This document shows positions 33,691 to 43,402 of a stretch of DNA of 64,000 bases, in pieces; the first letter of the stretch is position 1, and each line of letters opens with the position of its first letter. Location of the stretch: NCBI GenBank assembly GCA_963726005.1, contig CAVSAT010000015.1, positions 75,661 to 139,660 on the forward strand. The letters run 5' to 3'. Under the pieces are notes generated by a model that saw only the letters and a program-made list of their open reading frames with translations, had not been told where the DNA came from and ran no database searches. A program made the position numbers and the translations under genes. The stretch is from Bog-473 sp963726005. Its GTDB lineage: Bacteria > Actinomycetota > Acidimicrobiia > Acidimicrobiales > RAAP-2.

Positions 33691-34085
33691 CAGGCCTCAT
33701 CCTCTTCGTCGTCGTCCTGGTCGTCGATGTCGGCGGCCGGGTGGTCGTGGGCGTCGTCCGCGCCCGCCTCCGCTTCAGCGACCGCCGCCTTCGCGGCGGC
33801 CTTCTCCTCGCGGTCGGCGTCCTCCGCCGCCAGCTTGGCTCGCGCCGCCTCGTGCTGGGCCGCCGTCGGAGCCACGTAGGCGCCCTCCGCTTCGAGGATC
33901 TCGCGACCACGCAGCACCGTCAGCATGCGGGCCACCTCGCGGCGGACCTGCCCGATGCGCGCCGGGTTGTCCAGCTGGCCGGTGGCCAGCTGGAAACGCA
34001 GGTTGAAGAGTTCGCGGCGCGACTCGCCCAGGCGCGAGGCAAGCTCGTCACCGTCGAGCATCGACAGGTCGTGCGCGGTCGGCAT
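33690..34085 (-). CDS. rpmC: 50S ribosomal protein L29 with acidic C-terminal extension
   Basis: About 131 residues against the usual 60-80. Residues 1-65 are L29 (LDGDELASRLGESRRELFNLRFQLATGQLDNPARIGQVRREVARMLTVLR). The remainder is Ala/Glu then Asp-rich, ending ADIDDQDDDEEDEA. L29 sits by the tunnel exit near the SRP/trigger-factor docking site, so the acidic tail could affect factor binding (inference). ATG at 34085 shares a base with the rplP stop. Confidence 0.93.
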   Translation of the reverse strand: MPTAHDLSMLDGDELASRLGESRRELFNLRFQLATGQLDNPARIGQVRREVARMLTVLRGREILEAEGAYVAPTAAQHEAARAKLAAEDADREEKAAAKAAVAEAEAGADDAHDHPAADIDDQDDDEEDEA

Positions 34086-34522
34086 TAGATCGCCACCTCG
34101 GCGTGGCCGTGGGTCCCGGGACGCACCACGAAGCGCGCCTTGAAGGGCAGTTTCTGAATGGCCCGCTCCATGGCGGCACGCGCCAGGTCCTCCTCCACGC
34201 CCGCCAGCTCGAAGAGGATGCGTCCGGGGTGCACGACGGCGACCCACAGCTCGGGGTTGCCCTTGCCCGAACCCATGCGCGTCTCTGCCGGCTTCTGGGT
34301 GACCGGCTTGTCCGGGAAGACCCGGATCCAGACCTTGCCGCCACGCTTCACGTGCCGGGTCATGGCGATACGGGCGGCCTCGATCTGGCGCGCCGTGAGC
34401 CAGCCCGGCTCGAGCGCCTGGATCCCGAAGTCGCCGAACGTGACGGAGGTGCCGCCCCTGGCCGCTCCGGTGAGACGGCCCCGCTGTGTCTTGCGGTGCT
34501 TGACCTTCTTGGGCATCAACAT
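34085..34522 (-). CDS. rplP: 50S ribosomal protein L16
   Basis: About 145 residues: MPKKVKHRKTQRGRLTGAARGGTSVTFGDFGIQALEPGWLTARQIEAARIAMTR, KVWIRVFPDKPVTQKPAETRMGSGKG and a C-terminal LPFKARFVVRPG. It binds near the A-site tRNA elbow. The ATG at 34522 (MLMPKK) or 34516 (MPKK) could start it; GGAGGG lies upstream and favours either. It starts just past the rpsC stop. Confidence 0.97.
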   Translation of the reverse strand: MLMPKKVKHRKTQRGRLTGAARGGTSVTFGDFGIQALEPGWLTARQIEAARIAMTRHVKRGGKVWIRVFPDKPVTQKPAETRMGSGKGNPELWVAVVHPGRILFELAGVEEDLARAAMERAIQKLPFKARFVVRPGTHGHAEVAI

Positions 34523-34523
34523 G

Positions 34524-35606
34524 TCAGTCCGCGTCCCTCCGGAAGTGCGGCGTCTCATGCTGCTGATGGCGGTTCTGCCGCTCCATCTCCTCGTCCTGGG
34601 TCAGCTGCCGCTCCAGATCGTCGGGCTCGGTCGGCGCGGGGAGCAGGTCGGCCACCGGCGTCTCGACATCCTCTTCGCCTTCCTCTGCGGCCTCCGCCTC
34701 CACCTCGGCGCCCTCGACGAGCGCGGTCTCGACCAGCTCCTCCGCCGCGGCGGTCTCCGCCGTGGCAGCCTCCTCGCCCTCGCCCTGGCCTTCGACCTCG
34801 ATCTCGGCCTCGAGCTCGCCGTCGCCCTCACCGTCGGCGTCGGCGGTGGTGAAGTCCTCGGCGCGGCGCCGGCCGCCTCCGGCCGTGATCAGCCGGCGCG
34901 GGCCGCTCTGGCCCGACGTCTCGCCGACCGCCATGGCGGCCTCGCGGGTGATCTTGTCCTCGATGGAGACCTTGTAGGGGAGGATGTCGCCCTTGTAGAT
35001 CCACACCTTCACACCCACCCGGCCCGACGTGGTCCGGGCCTCGCGGAAGCCGTAGTCGATGTCGGCCCGCAGGGTGTGCAGCGGTACGCGTCCCTCGCGG
35101 TACTGCTCCTTGCGGGACATCTCCGAACCGCCGAGACGGCCCGAGCACTGCACCTTGATGCCCTGCGCTCCGGCCTTCTGCACCGTCTGGATGGCACGCT
35201 TCATGGCGCGGCGGAAGGCGACCCGCCGCACGAGCTGGTCGCAGATGCCCTGGGCGATGAGCGCTGCGTCGAGCTCGGGCTGCTTGATCTCCTGGATGTT
35301 GAGCTGAATCCGGTTCTGCAACCCGGTGATCTCCTCGAGGTGCTTCTTCAGCCGGTCGGCCTCGGCGCCGCGGCGGCCGATGACGATGCCGGGGCGCGCG
35401 GTGTGGATGTCGACGCGCAGGCGGTCGCGGGTGCGCTCCACCTCGATGCGGCTGACGGCCGCTGCCTCCAGCTGGCGCATCAGGTAGTCGCGGATCTTCC
35501 AGTCCTCGACCACGAAGTCGCGGTAGTGACGCTCCTCGAACCAGCGGGACTTCCAATCCGTCGTGATCCCGAGGCGGAAGCCGTAGGGGTTTACCTTCTG
35601 GCCCAT
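34524..35606 (-). CDS. rpsC: 30S ribosomal protein S3 with 110-residue acidic C-terminal extension
   Basis: A 360-residue S3; the family is usually 210-280. Residues 1-220 are standard, with the KH domain RPGIVIGRRGAEADRLKKHLEEITG (71-96) and CSGRLGGSEMSRKEQYREGRVPLHTLRADIDYG. From about 250 the chain becomes Glu/Ala-rich (ELEAEIEVEGQGEGEEAA, EVEAEAAEEGEEDVE) and ends in a His/Gln/Arg patch. S3 lines the mRNA entry channel, so the tail is placed to interact with incoming mRNA or factors (inference). ATG at 35606 directly abuts the rplV stop. Confidence 0.95.
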   Translation of the reverse strand: MGQKVNPYGFRLGITTDWKSRWFEERHYRDFVVEDWKIRDYLMRQLEAAAVSRIEVERTRDRLRVDIHTARPGIVIGRRGAEADRLKKHLEEITGLQNRIQLNIQEIKQPELDAALIAQGICDQLVRRVAFRRAMKRAIQTVQKAGAQGIKVQCSGRLGGSEMSRKEQYREGRVPLHTLRADIDYGFREARTTSGRVGVKVWIYKGDILPYKVSIEDKITREAAMAVGETSGQSGPRRLITAGGGRRRAEDFTTADADGEGDGELEAEIEVEGQGEGEEAATAETAAAEELVETALVEGAEVEAEAAEEGEEDVETPVADLLPAPTEPDDLERQLTQDEEMERQNRHQQHETPHFRRDAD

Positions 35607-36320
35607 TTACTCGTCCTCGACCTTCTTGTCTGCGCCGGCATCGGCCGACTCCTCAATGCCCGCGGCGCCCTCAACGGCGTCCTCTTCGTCGATGCCGCCG
35701 TCCACCGTGTCCGCCTCGGTCACCTCTGGCTCCGCGTCGGCCACCTGGGCTTCGGCCAGCGCCTGGTCGGTGAAGTCCTCCTCCGCCTCCTCGGCAGCGG
35801 CCTCTTCGGCCGCGGCCTGCTCGGCCGCGACGGCCTGGGCGGCCCGGCGGCGCGACAGGCGACCCGAGAGGTCGGCCCGGCGCCGCGAGGCGTCGACCCG
35901 GCGGGACCGGTTGGCGCTGACCGCCTCCATGCGCTTGCGGCGCAGCTCGAGCTGGTCGGCCGGGAGACGGCTCACGATCACGGTGATGTGCGAGGTCCGC
36001 TTGCGGATCCTGGTGGCCCGGCCCCGGGCCCGTGGTCGCCAGCGCTTCATGGTGGTGCCCTCGTCGGCGAAGCACGCCGACACGTAGAGCTCCTCGGGGT
36101 TCTGCTGGTCGTTGTGGGCCGCGTTGGCCACGGCCGAGTTCAGGACCTTGCCGATGATCTCGGCCGCCTCCCGCTCGGTCCCGTTGAGGATCTCGGCCGC
36201 CCGTTGCACATCCTCGCCCCGGATCAGGTCGAGCACCTGGCGCGCCTTGGAGGCTGACATGCCGCAGTAGCGGTGCACCGCCCGCGTCCCGGGACGCTCG
36301 TTCGTCTTGGTCGCGGTCAC
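35607..36320 (-). CDS. rplV: 50S ribosomal protein L22 with about 115-residue C-terminal extension
   Basis: A 237-residue L22; typical length is 110-130. Residues 10-120 are L22 (AVHRYCGMSASKARQVLDLIRG, NSAVANAAHN, SACFADEGTTMKRWRPRARGRATRIRKRTSHITVIV, the tunnel-lining hairpin). Residues 120-165 are very basic, then 165-237 are acidic Ala/Glu (EQAAAEEAAAEEAEED, EVTEADTVDGGIDEEDAVEG). The GTG at 36320 overlaps the rpsS stop. The bipolar tail would emerge near the tunnel exit. Confidence 0.94.
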   Translation of the reverse strand: MTATKTNERPGTRAVHRYCGMSASKARQVLDLIRGEDVQRAAEILNGTEREAAEIIGKVLNSAVANAAHNDQQNPEELYVSACFADEGTTMKRWRPRARGRATRIRKRTSHITVIVSRLPADQLELRRKRMEAVSANRSRRVDASRRRADLSGRLSRRRAAQAVAAEQAAAEEAAAEEAEEDFTDQALAEAQVADAEPEVTEADTVDGGIDEEDAVEGAAGIEESADAGADKKVEDE

Positions 36321-36595
36321 CGCCTGGCCCCCCGTTCCTGGCCGGCGTGGTAGCGGAAGGTCCGGGTCGGGGCGAACTCGCCCAGCTTGTGGCCCACCAT
36401 CGACTCGGTCACGTACACCGGGACGTGTCGGCGCCCGTCGTGGACGGCGATGGTGTGGCCGACCATGTCGGGGATGATGGTGGAACGGCGAGACCAGGTC
36501 TTGATGACCTTCTTGTCCCCGCTCGAATTGAGGACGTCCACCTTCTTCAGCAGATGGTCATCGACGAACGGACCCTTCTTCAAGCTACGCGGCAT
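36317..36595 (-). CDS. rpsS: 30S ribosomal protein S19
   Basis: A 92-residue S19: MPRSLKKGPFVDDHLLKKVDVLN, IKTWSRRSTIIPDMVGHTIAVHDGRRHVPVYVTESMVGHKLGEFAPTRTFR, ending in a short Arg tail. Located in the 30S head next to S13. Standard length and position between rplB and rplV. Confidence 0.98.
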   Translation of the reverse strand: MPRSLKKGPFVDDHLLKKVDVLNSSGDKKVIKTWSRRSTIIPDMVGHTIAVHDGRRHVPVYVTESMVGHKLGEFAPTRTFRYHAGQERGARR

Positions 36596-36613
36596 GATTC
36601 CTCAACCCCCGCC

Positions 36614-37450
36614 CTAGCGCCGCGCGCCGCGGGTGCGGCGCCGGCGGACGATCATCGAATTGGACTTCTTGTTGCGGGACCGGGTGCGGCCCTCGGGCTT
36701 GCCCCACGGTGACACCGGGTGGCGGCCACCCGAGGACTTGCCCTCGCCGCCACCAAGTGGGTGGTCGACGGGGTTCATGGCGACGCCGCGGGTCTGGGGG
36801 CGCTTGCCCTTCCAACGGTTTCGCCCGGCCTTGCCCACCTTGATCAGTTCGGCCTCGGCGTTGCCGACGACGCCGAGGGTCCCCCTGCAGTCGATCGAGA
36901 CGCGCCGCATCTCGGTGGAGGGCAGCCGCAGGGTGGCGAAGACACCCTCCTTGGCCACCAGCTGCACGCTCATGCCGGCGCCGCGTGCCATCTTGCCGCC
37001 GCCGCCCGGGCGCAGCTCGACATTGTGGATGGTCGAGCCCACGGGGACGTAACGCAAGGGCAGCGCATTGCCGGGCCGGATGTCCGCGCCCTGGCCGCTC
37101 TGGAGCTTGTCGCCGACCTTCACCCCGGCAGGGGCGAGGATGTAGCGCTTCTCGCCGTCGGCATAGTGCAGGAGGGCGATCCGCGCGTTGCGGTTGGGGT
37201 CGTACTCAATGGCGGCCACCTTGGCCGGGATGCCGTCCTTGTTCCGACGGAAGTCGACGATCCGGTACTGCTGCTTGTGACCACCGCCGCGGTGGCGCGC
37301 CGTCTTGCGCCCGTGATTGTTGCGTCCGCCGCTCTGCGGGTTCGGCGCGAGCAGCGACTTCTCGGGACGGTCGCGGGTGATCTCGGAGAAGTCGGAGACG
37401 GTCTGGAACCGCCGTCCGGGGCTGGTGGGTTTGCGTGAGCGAAGTGGCAT
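36614..37450 (-). CDS. rplB: 50S ribosomal protein L2
   Basis: A 278-residue L2: MPLRSRKPTSPGRRFQTVSDFSEITRDRPEKSLLAP start, GRNNHGRKTARHRGGGHKQQYRIVDFRR, the SH3-like core RYVPVGSTIHNVELRPGGGGKMARGAG and the conserved loop RGVAMNPVDHPLGGGEGKSSGGRHPVSPWGKPEGRTR, whose His is essential in peptidyl-transferase centre assembly. ATG at 37450. Confidence 0.98.
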   Translation of the reverse strand: MPLRSRKPTSPGRRFQTVSDFSEITRDRPEKSLLAPNPQSGGRNNHGRKTARHRGGGHKQQYRIVDFRRNKDGIPAKVAAIEYDPNRNARIALLHYADGEKRYILAPAGVKVGDKLQSGQGADIRPGNALPLRYVPVGSTIHNVELRPGGGGKMARGAGMSVQLVAKEGVFATLRLPSTEMRRVSIDCRGTLGVVGNAEAELIKVGKAGRNRWKGKRPQTRGVAMNPVDHPLGGGEGKSSGGRHPVSPWGKPEGRTRSRNKKSNSMIVRRRRTRGARR

Positions 37451-37461
37451 GTCGTTCCTGA

Positions 37462-37752
37462 TCAGCGATCGAAGAGGTCGATGGAGTCGTCGGGGTGCAA
37501 GGTGACGATGGCGCGCTTGGTGTCGGGTCGCTTTCCCGTCACGTTGGTCCGCCGGTTGCGTGTCGCCTTCCCCTTGCGGTTCAGCGTGTTGACGTTGGTC
37601 ACCCGCACGCCGAAGGCCTGCTCGACCGCATGGCGCACGTCGATCTTGGTGGCCCGGGGGTCGACGATGAAGACATAGACGCTCTGGTCCATGAGCGCGT
37701 AGCTCTTCTCGGACACGACCGGGCGGATGAGGACGGACATGGCGTCACGCAT
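37462..37752 (-). CDS. rplW: 50S ribosomal protein L23
   Basis: A 96-residue L23: LIRPVVSEKSYALMDQSVYVFIVDPRATKIDVRHAVEQAFGVRVTNVNTLNRKGKATR. It is the docking site for trigger factor and SRP at the tunnel exit. The ATG at 37752 has AGGAGG 9 bases upstream inside rplD and is preferred; the internal ATG at 37740 lacks a site. The start overlaps the 3' end of rplD by eight bases. Confidence 0.96.
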   Translation of the reverse strand: MRDAMSVLIRPVVSEKSYALMDQSVYVFIVDPRATKIDVRHAVEQAFGVRVTNVNTLNRKGKATRNRRTNVTGKRPDTKRAIVTLHPDDSIDLFDR

Positions 37753-38695
37753 CGGCGTCGCCCTCCTCGCTGGCGTTGTCGGTCTCGGTCTCGGCCACGG
37801 CCTTCGCCCGCTTGGTGGCCCGCGCCCTCGGCTTGGCCCGCTTGGACGGCGCAGCCTCCGCTGCCTCCACTGCCCCGACCTCGGCCTCGCTCGCGTCGTC
37901 AGCCGCCACGGCCTTCTCGGACGCCTCGGCCTTCTCGGCCTTTGCCGGCGCCGGGGTGTCGGTCACCTCGTCCTCTTCGACCACGTGCGTCCCCGAGAAG
38001 TCAGACGGGGCCGCCGGGAGAGTGCGGTCGGAGAACAGCAGCCAGTCCGACCGCAGCACGTCGTGGGCGGAGAGCTCGCCGAACGTGGTCGTCTGCGCTT
38101 CGGGCAGGTTGGCGAAGGAGCGCTCGACGTCCAGCTCGGCCTGGGCGAGGACGATCAGGACCGAGCCCGTCAGCTTGAGCTTGCGCAGGATCGTGGCGGC
38201 GTCCTTTGTCTTGGGCTCCGTGATCTTCCAGTCGTCGATGACGGCGACGCGCCCCATCTCGGCCCGGTCACTCAGCGCCGAGAGGAGGGCGAGGCGCACC
38301 ATCTTCTTGGGCGTGTGCTGCACGTAGCTGCGCGGCTTCGGCCCGAGGGCCACGCCACCCCCGCTCATGGAGGGCGATCGGCTCGATCCCTGGCGGGCCC
38401 GCCCCGTGCCCTTCTGGCGGAACGGCTTGGCGCCGCCCCCGCGCACCTCGGCCCGCGTGAGGGTCGACTGGGTCCCCGCCCGCGCGGCGGCCAGCTGGGC
38501 CGTCACCACCTGGTGCAGCACGGCGCGGTTGGGCTCGAGACCGAAGACGGTCGGCTCCAGGTCCACCGTCCCGAGGTCGTGGCCCGCTGCGTTGCGCCGG
38601 GGCGCCGTACGGGTCACGGGTGCCGGGCGGTCCTTCTTGATCGTGTGGCGTAGCACCGTGCCGCCCCGCACCGTCTCCGTACCGGTGGCCGTCAC
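37745..38695 (-). CDS. rplD: 50S ribosomal protein L4 with acidic/basic C-terminal extension
   Basis: A 316-residue L4; the usual length is 200-220. The core has FGLEPNRAVLHQVVTAQLAAARAGTQSTLTRAEVRGGGAKPFRQKGTGRARQGSSRSP, the tunnel-reaching loop, and IDDWKITEPKTKDAATILRKL. From about 235 a Glu/Ala stretch (TPAPAKAEKAEASEKAVAADDASEAEV) then Lys/Arg and again acidic residues are added. L4 autoregulates the S10 operon in enterics; no such site is claimed here. The GTG at 38695 overlaps the rplC TGA. Confidence 0.94.
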   Translation of the reverse strand: MTATGTETVRGGTVLRHTIKKDRPAPVTRTAPRRNAAGHDLGTVDLEPTVFGLEPNRAVLHQVVTAQLAAARAGTQSTLTRAEVRGGGAKPFRQKGTGRARQGSSRSPSMSGGGVALGPKPRSYVQHTPKKMVRLALLSALSDRAEMGRVAVIDDWKITEPKTKDAATILRKLKLTGSVLIVLAQAELDVERSFANLPEAQTTTFGELSAHDVLRSDWLLFSDRTLPAAPSDFSGTHVVEEDEVTDTPAPAKAEKAEASEKAVAADDASEAEVGAVEAAEAAPSKRAKPRARATKRAKAVAETETDNASEEGDADA

Positions 38696-39351
38696 CGCGA
38701 TCTCCCGGCCTTGGAGGGCGTCTTGACCGAGTTGCGCAGGACCACGACGCTGCCCCGGGCGCCGGGCACGGCCCCCCTGACCAGCACCAGCTCGCGCTCG
38801 GCGTCGGCGGCCACGACCTCGAGGTTGAGCGCCGTCACCTGCGAGCCGCCCATCTGTCCGGCCATGCGCGTGCCCTTGAAGACCCGCGAGGGCGTGGCGC
38901 AGGCGCCGATGGCACCCGGCACGCGGTGGCTGCGGTGGTTGCCGTGCGAGGCGCCCTGGCCCTTGAAGTTGTGCCGCTTCATGCCGCCGGCGAACCCCTT
39001 GCCCTTGCTCACCGCGATGGCGTCGACCCGCTCACCGGCCGCCCACAGGTCCGCCGCCAACTCCTGGCCGACCGTGTAGTCGGCGACGTCATCGAGGCGC
39101 AGCTCGACGAGCGCTCGCCCGGGGTTGACCCCCGCCTTGGCGTAGTGCCCGATCTGCGGCTTGGTCAGGGTGGAGTTGCGCCGGAAGCCCCAGGTCACCT
39201 GCAGCGCGGCGTAGCCGTCGGTCTCGGGCGTCTTGACCTGGACGACACGCACGGGCGCGACCTTCAGGACCGTCACCGGTACGGCGCGGTTCTGGTCGTC
39301 CCAGACCTGGGTCATGCCGACTTTCTCGCCGACGATCGCCTTGCTTGCCAC
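38692..39351 (-). CDS. rplC: 50S ribosomal protein L3
   Basis: A 219-residue L3: MASKAIVGEKVGMTQVWDDQNRAVPVTVLKVAPVRVVQVKT start, KGKGFAGGMKRHNFKGQGASHGNHRSHRVPGAIGACATPSRVFKGTRMAGQMGGSQVT, the long loop that reaches the peptidyl-transferase centre. Follows rpsJ after a 252-base gap containing a strong hairpin. ATG at 39351. Confidence 0.98.
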   Translation of the reverse strand: MASKAIVGEKVGMTQVWDDQNRAVPVTVLKVAPVRVVQVKTPETDGYAALQVTWGFRRNSTLTKPQIGHYAKAGVNPGRALVELRLDDVADYTVGQELAADLWAAGERVDAIAVSKGKGFAGGMKRHNFKGQGASHGNHRSHRVPGAIGACATPSRVFKGTRMAGQMGGSQVTALNLEVVAADAERELVLVRGAVPGARGSVVVLRNSVKTPSKAGRSR

Positions 39352-39394
39352 TGTCCTCTCCCTGCGCTGCTGCGGTTTCCCGTGCGCATGCCAA

Positions 39395-39423
39395 CGCTCC
39401 GCCCGGGAGACCCGAGCGGAGCG
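39395..39423. other. Hairpin in the rpsJ-rplC intergenic region
   Basis: CGCTCCG (39395-39401) and CGGAGCG (39417-39423) form a stem that extends inward with CGGG/CCCG around an AGA loop, with one mismatch. It is the only large structure in the 252-base gap between rpsJ and rplC, an unusual gap in an otherwise tight operon. It may be an attenuator or ribosomal-protein-binding leader; no U-tract follows, so a simple terminator is unlikely. Confidence 0.5.
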
Positions 39424-39603
39424 CTCGAATGGTTCGGCGTGAGGTCCCGACCCGGAGGCCGGCGATCACGCACGTCTGTTGTCGTCGCAACACCGGAGTG
39501 CCGCGTATTCGCCTCTGAGCTGCCCGATTGGGCGGCCCGCGAGGTTACACCATGGTCCTGTCCCCTGCCAGGCGTCCGGCGGGGAGACGGGGTGGTCCGG
39601 CCG

Positions 39604-39930
39604 TCAGGCCGTCTGGATCTTGATCTCGATGTCCACCCCGGCCGGCAGGTCGAGCCGCTGGAGCGAATCGACGGTCTTGGGGGTGTGCTCGACGATGTCG
39701 ACCAGGCGCTTGTGGACCCGCATCTCGAAGTGCTCGCGCGAGTCCTTGTACTTGTGAGGCGACCGGATCACCGTGTAGCGGTGTTTGTCGGTCGGCAGCG
39801 GGACCGGCCCGAGCACCTTGGCCTGCGTGCGGAGGACCGTCTGGACGATCTTCTCCGTCGACTGGTCGAGGATCTCGTGGTCGTAGGCCTTGAGCCTGAT
39901 GCGGATCTTCTGCTTCGGGCCGTCGGCCAT
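39604..39930 (-). CDS. rpsJ: 30S ribosomal protein S10
   Basis: A 108-residue S10: KQKIRIRLKAYDHEILDQSTEKIVQTVLRTQAKVLGPVPLPTDKHRYTVIRSPHKYKDSREHFEMRVHKRLVDIVEHTPKTVDSLQRLDLPAGVDIEIKI. It belongs to the 30S head and doubles as an antitermination factor (NusE). The ATG at 39930 gives MADGPKQK. It lies 31 bases after tuf, so the str and S10 operons are probably cotranscribed. Confidence 0.98.
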   Translation of the reverse strand: MADGPKQKIRIRLKAYDHEILDQSTEKIVQTVLRTQAKVLGPVPLPTDKHRYTVIRSPHKYKDSREHFEMRVHKRLVDIVEHTPKTVDSLQRLDLPAGVDIEIKIQTA

Positions 39931-39961
39931 CGTGCCTGCTCTCGTTCCGGTCGGGTCGTGC

Positions 39962-41149
<1,188 letters not shown>

Positions 41150-41175
41150 CGCCTCGCTACTCCCTGCTATCGGAC

Positions 41176-41214
41176 GGGGCCACCGTGGCCCCGACGCGGC
41201 GCCTGAAACGCCGC
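41176..41214. other. Two hairpins between fusA and tuf
   Basis: GGGGCCA-CCG-TGGCCCC (41176-41192) is a perfect 7-bp stem; GCGGCG-CCTGAAA-CGCCGC (41196-41214) is a second 6-bp stem. They lie in the 110-base gap between fusA and tuf on the transcribed minus strand and could pause or partly terminate RNA polymerase, or stabilise a processed tuf transcript. No T-tract follows. Confidence 0.45.
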
Positions 41215-41259
41215 CTCTCTTCTCGTTGTGCGATCTCGGGCCCGGACTCCGGTCCGGTC

Positions 41260-43360
41260 CTACTCACCGTGGGCCCGGGCGATGATCTCCTTGGAAATCG
41301 ACTCCGGAACCTGGTTGTACGAATGAAACTGCATCGTGTACGTGGCGCGACCCTGGGTGCGCGAACGCAGGTCAGTAGAGTAGCCGAACATATCGGCGAG
41401 TGGGACAAGCGCCCTGACCACGTGGCTGGTCCCCTGCTGGTCCATGCCCTCCATCCGTCCCCGCCGAGAGGACAGGTCGCCGGTGACCGCGCCCAAGAAG
41501 TCGTCGGGTACCGTCACGGTCACCTCCATGACCGGCTCGAGCAGTACGGGGCTGGCCGCTCGCAGCGCCTTCTTGATCGCCATGGACCCGGCGATCTTGA
41601 AGGCCATCTCCGACGAGTCCACGTCGTGGTACGACCCGTAGGTGAGGGTCACCCGCACGTCGACCGTCGGGTAGCCCGCCAGCACGCCGGCGGTGAGCGC
41701 CTCTTGGATCCCGGCGTCGACCGAGGGGATGTACTCCTTCGGGATGGCGCCGCCGGTGATCTTGTCGATGAACTCGTAGCCGCCTCCGGGCCCGGTGGGC
41801 TCGGCGCTGATGACCACGTGGCCGTACTGGCCCCGGCCACCGGTCTGGCGGATGTAGCGCTCCTCTATCTTCTCGACCGGCTTCCGGATGGTCTCTCGGT
41901 AGGCCACCTGGGGCTTGCCCACGTTGGCGTCCACGCTGAACTCGCGGCAGCATGCGGTCGACGAGCACCTCGAGGTGCAGCTCGCCCATGCCCGAGATCA
42001 CGGTCTGGCCCGTCTCCTCGTCCGAGCGGACGCGGAAGGTGGGGTCCTCCTCGCTCAACGCGTAGAGGGCGCGTGACAGCTTGTCCTGGTCGGCCTTCGT
42101 CTTGGGCTCGACGGCCACGTGGATCACCGGCTCGGGGAATTCGAGCGCCTCGAGCACGATCGGGCGTTGCGGGTCGCACAGCGTGTCGCCCGTCGTCGTG
42201 TTCTTCATGCCGACGACGGCCATGATGTCGCCGGCAAAGATGGCGTCCTTGTCCTCGCGGTGGTTGGCGTGCATCTGGAGGATCCGCCCCACCCGCTCCT
42301 TCTTGTCCTTGGTGGAGTTGAGAATGGACCCGCCCTTGCGCAGGGTGCCCGAATACACACGGATGTAGGTCAGCTTGCCCACGAAGGGGTCCGTCATGAT
42401 CTTGAAGGCGAGCGCCGAGAAGGCGTCGCCGTCGTCGGCCTTGCGCTCATCGAGGTCGTCGGGATGGCCCGGCCGGTGCCCCTGGGTGGGCGGCAGGTCG
42501 AGCGGGCTGGGCAGGTAGTCGACGACGGAGTCGAGCAGCGGCTGCACGCCCTTGTTCTTGAACGCGGAGCCGCAGAGCACCGGGACGACGGCGGCCGCCA
42601 GGGTGGCCGTGCGCAGGGCGCGGCGCAGGTCGCCGGCCGTGATGGGCTCCTCCGCCAGGTACTTCTCCATGATCACGTCGTCGAAGTTGGAGACGACGTC
42701 GATCAGCTGGTGGCGGGCGTCCTCGGCGTCGGCGGCCATGTCGTCGGGGATGTCGAGTGTCGCCCACTCCTCGCCCAGGTCCGAGGACCACACGAGGGCC
42801 TTCTCCTCCAGGAGGTCCACGACGCCCTTGAACTCGGACTCGACCCCGATGGGGAGCTGGATGACGGCCGGCAGCGCATCGAGGCGGTCGCGGATCATCT
42901 GCACCGTGCGCTCGAAGTCGGCGCCGATGCGGTCCATCTTGTTGACGAAGCAGATGCGCGGCACGTTGTACTTGTTGGCCTGGCGCCACACCGTCTCGGT
43001 CTGCGGCTCCACGCCGGCTACCGCGTCGAAGACGGCGACCGCGCCGTCGAGGACGCGCAGCGAGCGCTCCACCTCGACGGTGAAGTCGACGTGTCCGGGC
43101 GTGTCGATGATGTTGATCCAGTTGTCCCGCCAGCTGCAGGTCGTGGCCGCCGACGTGATCGTGATGCCGCGCTCTTGCTCCTGGACCATCCAGTCCATGG
43201 TGGCGGCACCCTCGTGCACCTCGCCGATCTTGTAGTTGCGGCCGGTGTAATAGAGGATGCGCTCGGTCGTGGTGGTCTTGCCCGCGTCGATGTGGGCCAT
43301 GATCCCGATGTTGCGGGTCTTGGCGAGCGGGAAATCGCGGGTGGCGTTGGCGTCAGCCAT
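41260..43360 (-). CDS. fusA: Elongation factor G, one frame break
   Basis: About 699 residues if repaired. The GTPase domain has AHIDAGKTTTTERILYYTGR, RGITITSAATTC, DTPGHVDF, NKMDR and GSAFKNKGVQPLLD; domains III-V follow with SEEDPTFRVRSDEETGQTVISGMGELHLEVLVDRM and then, in the next frame, REFSVDANVGKPQVAYRETI to the C-terminus. One extra C near 41945 (CTGCCGCGAG) breaks the frame. This gene is essential and single-copy here, so the break is almost certainly a sequence error. It lies between rpsG and tuf. Confidence 0.95.
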
Positions 43361-43402
43361 GGTGCGGTGTGGTCCTTGTGAACGGGTGGGGGTGGCGGTC
43401 CA

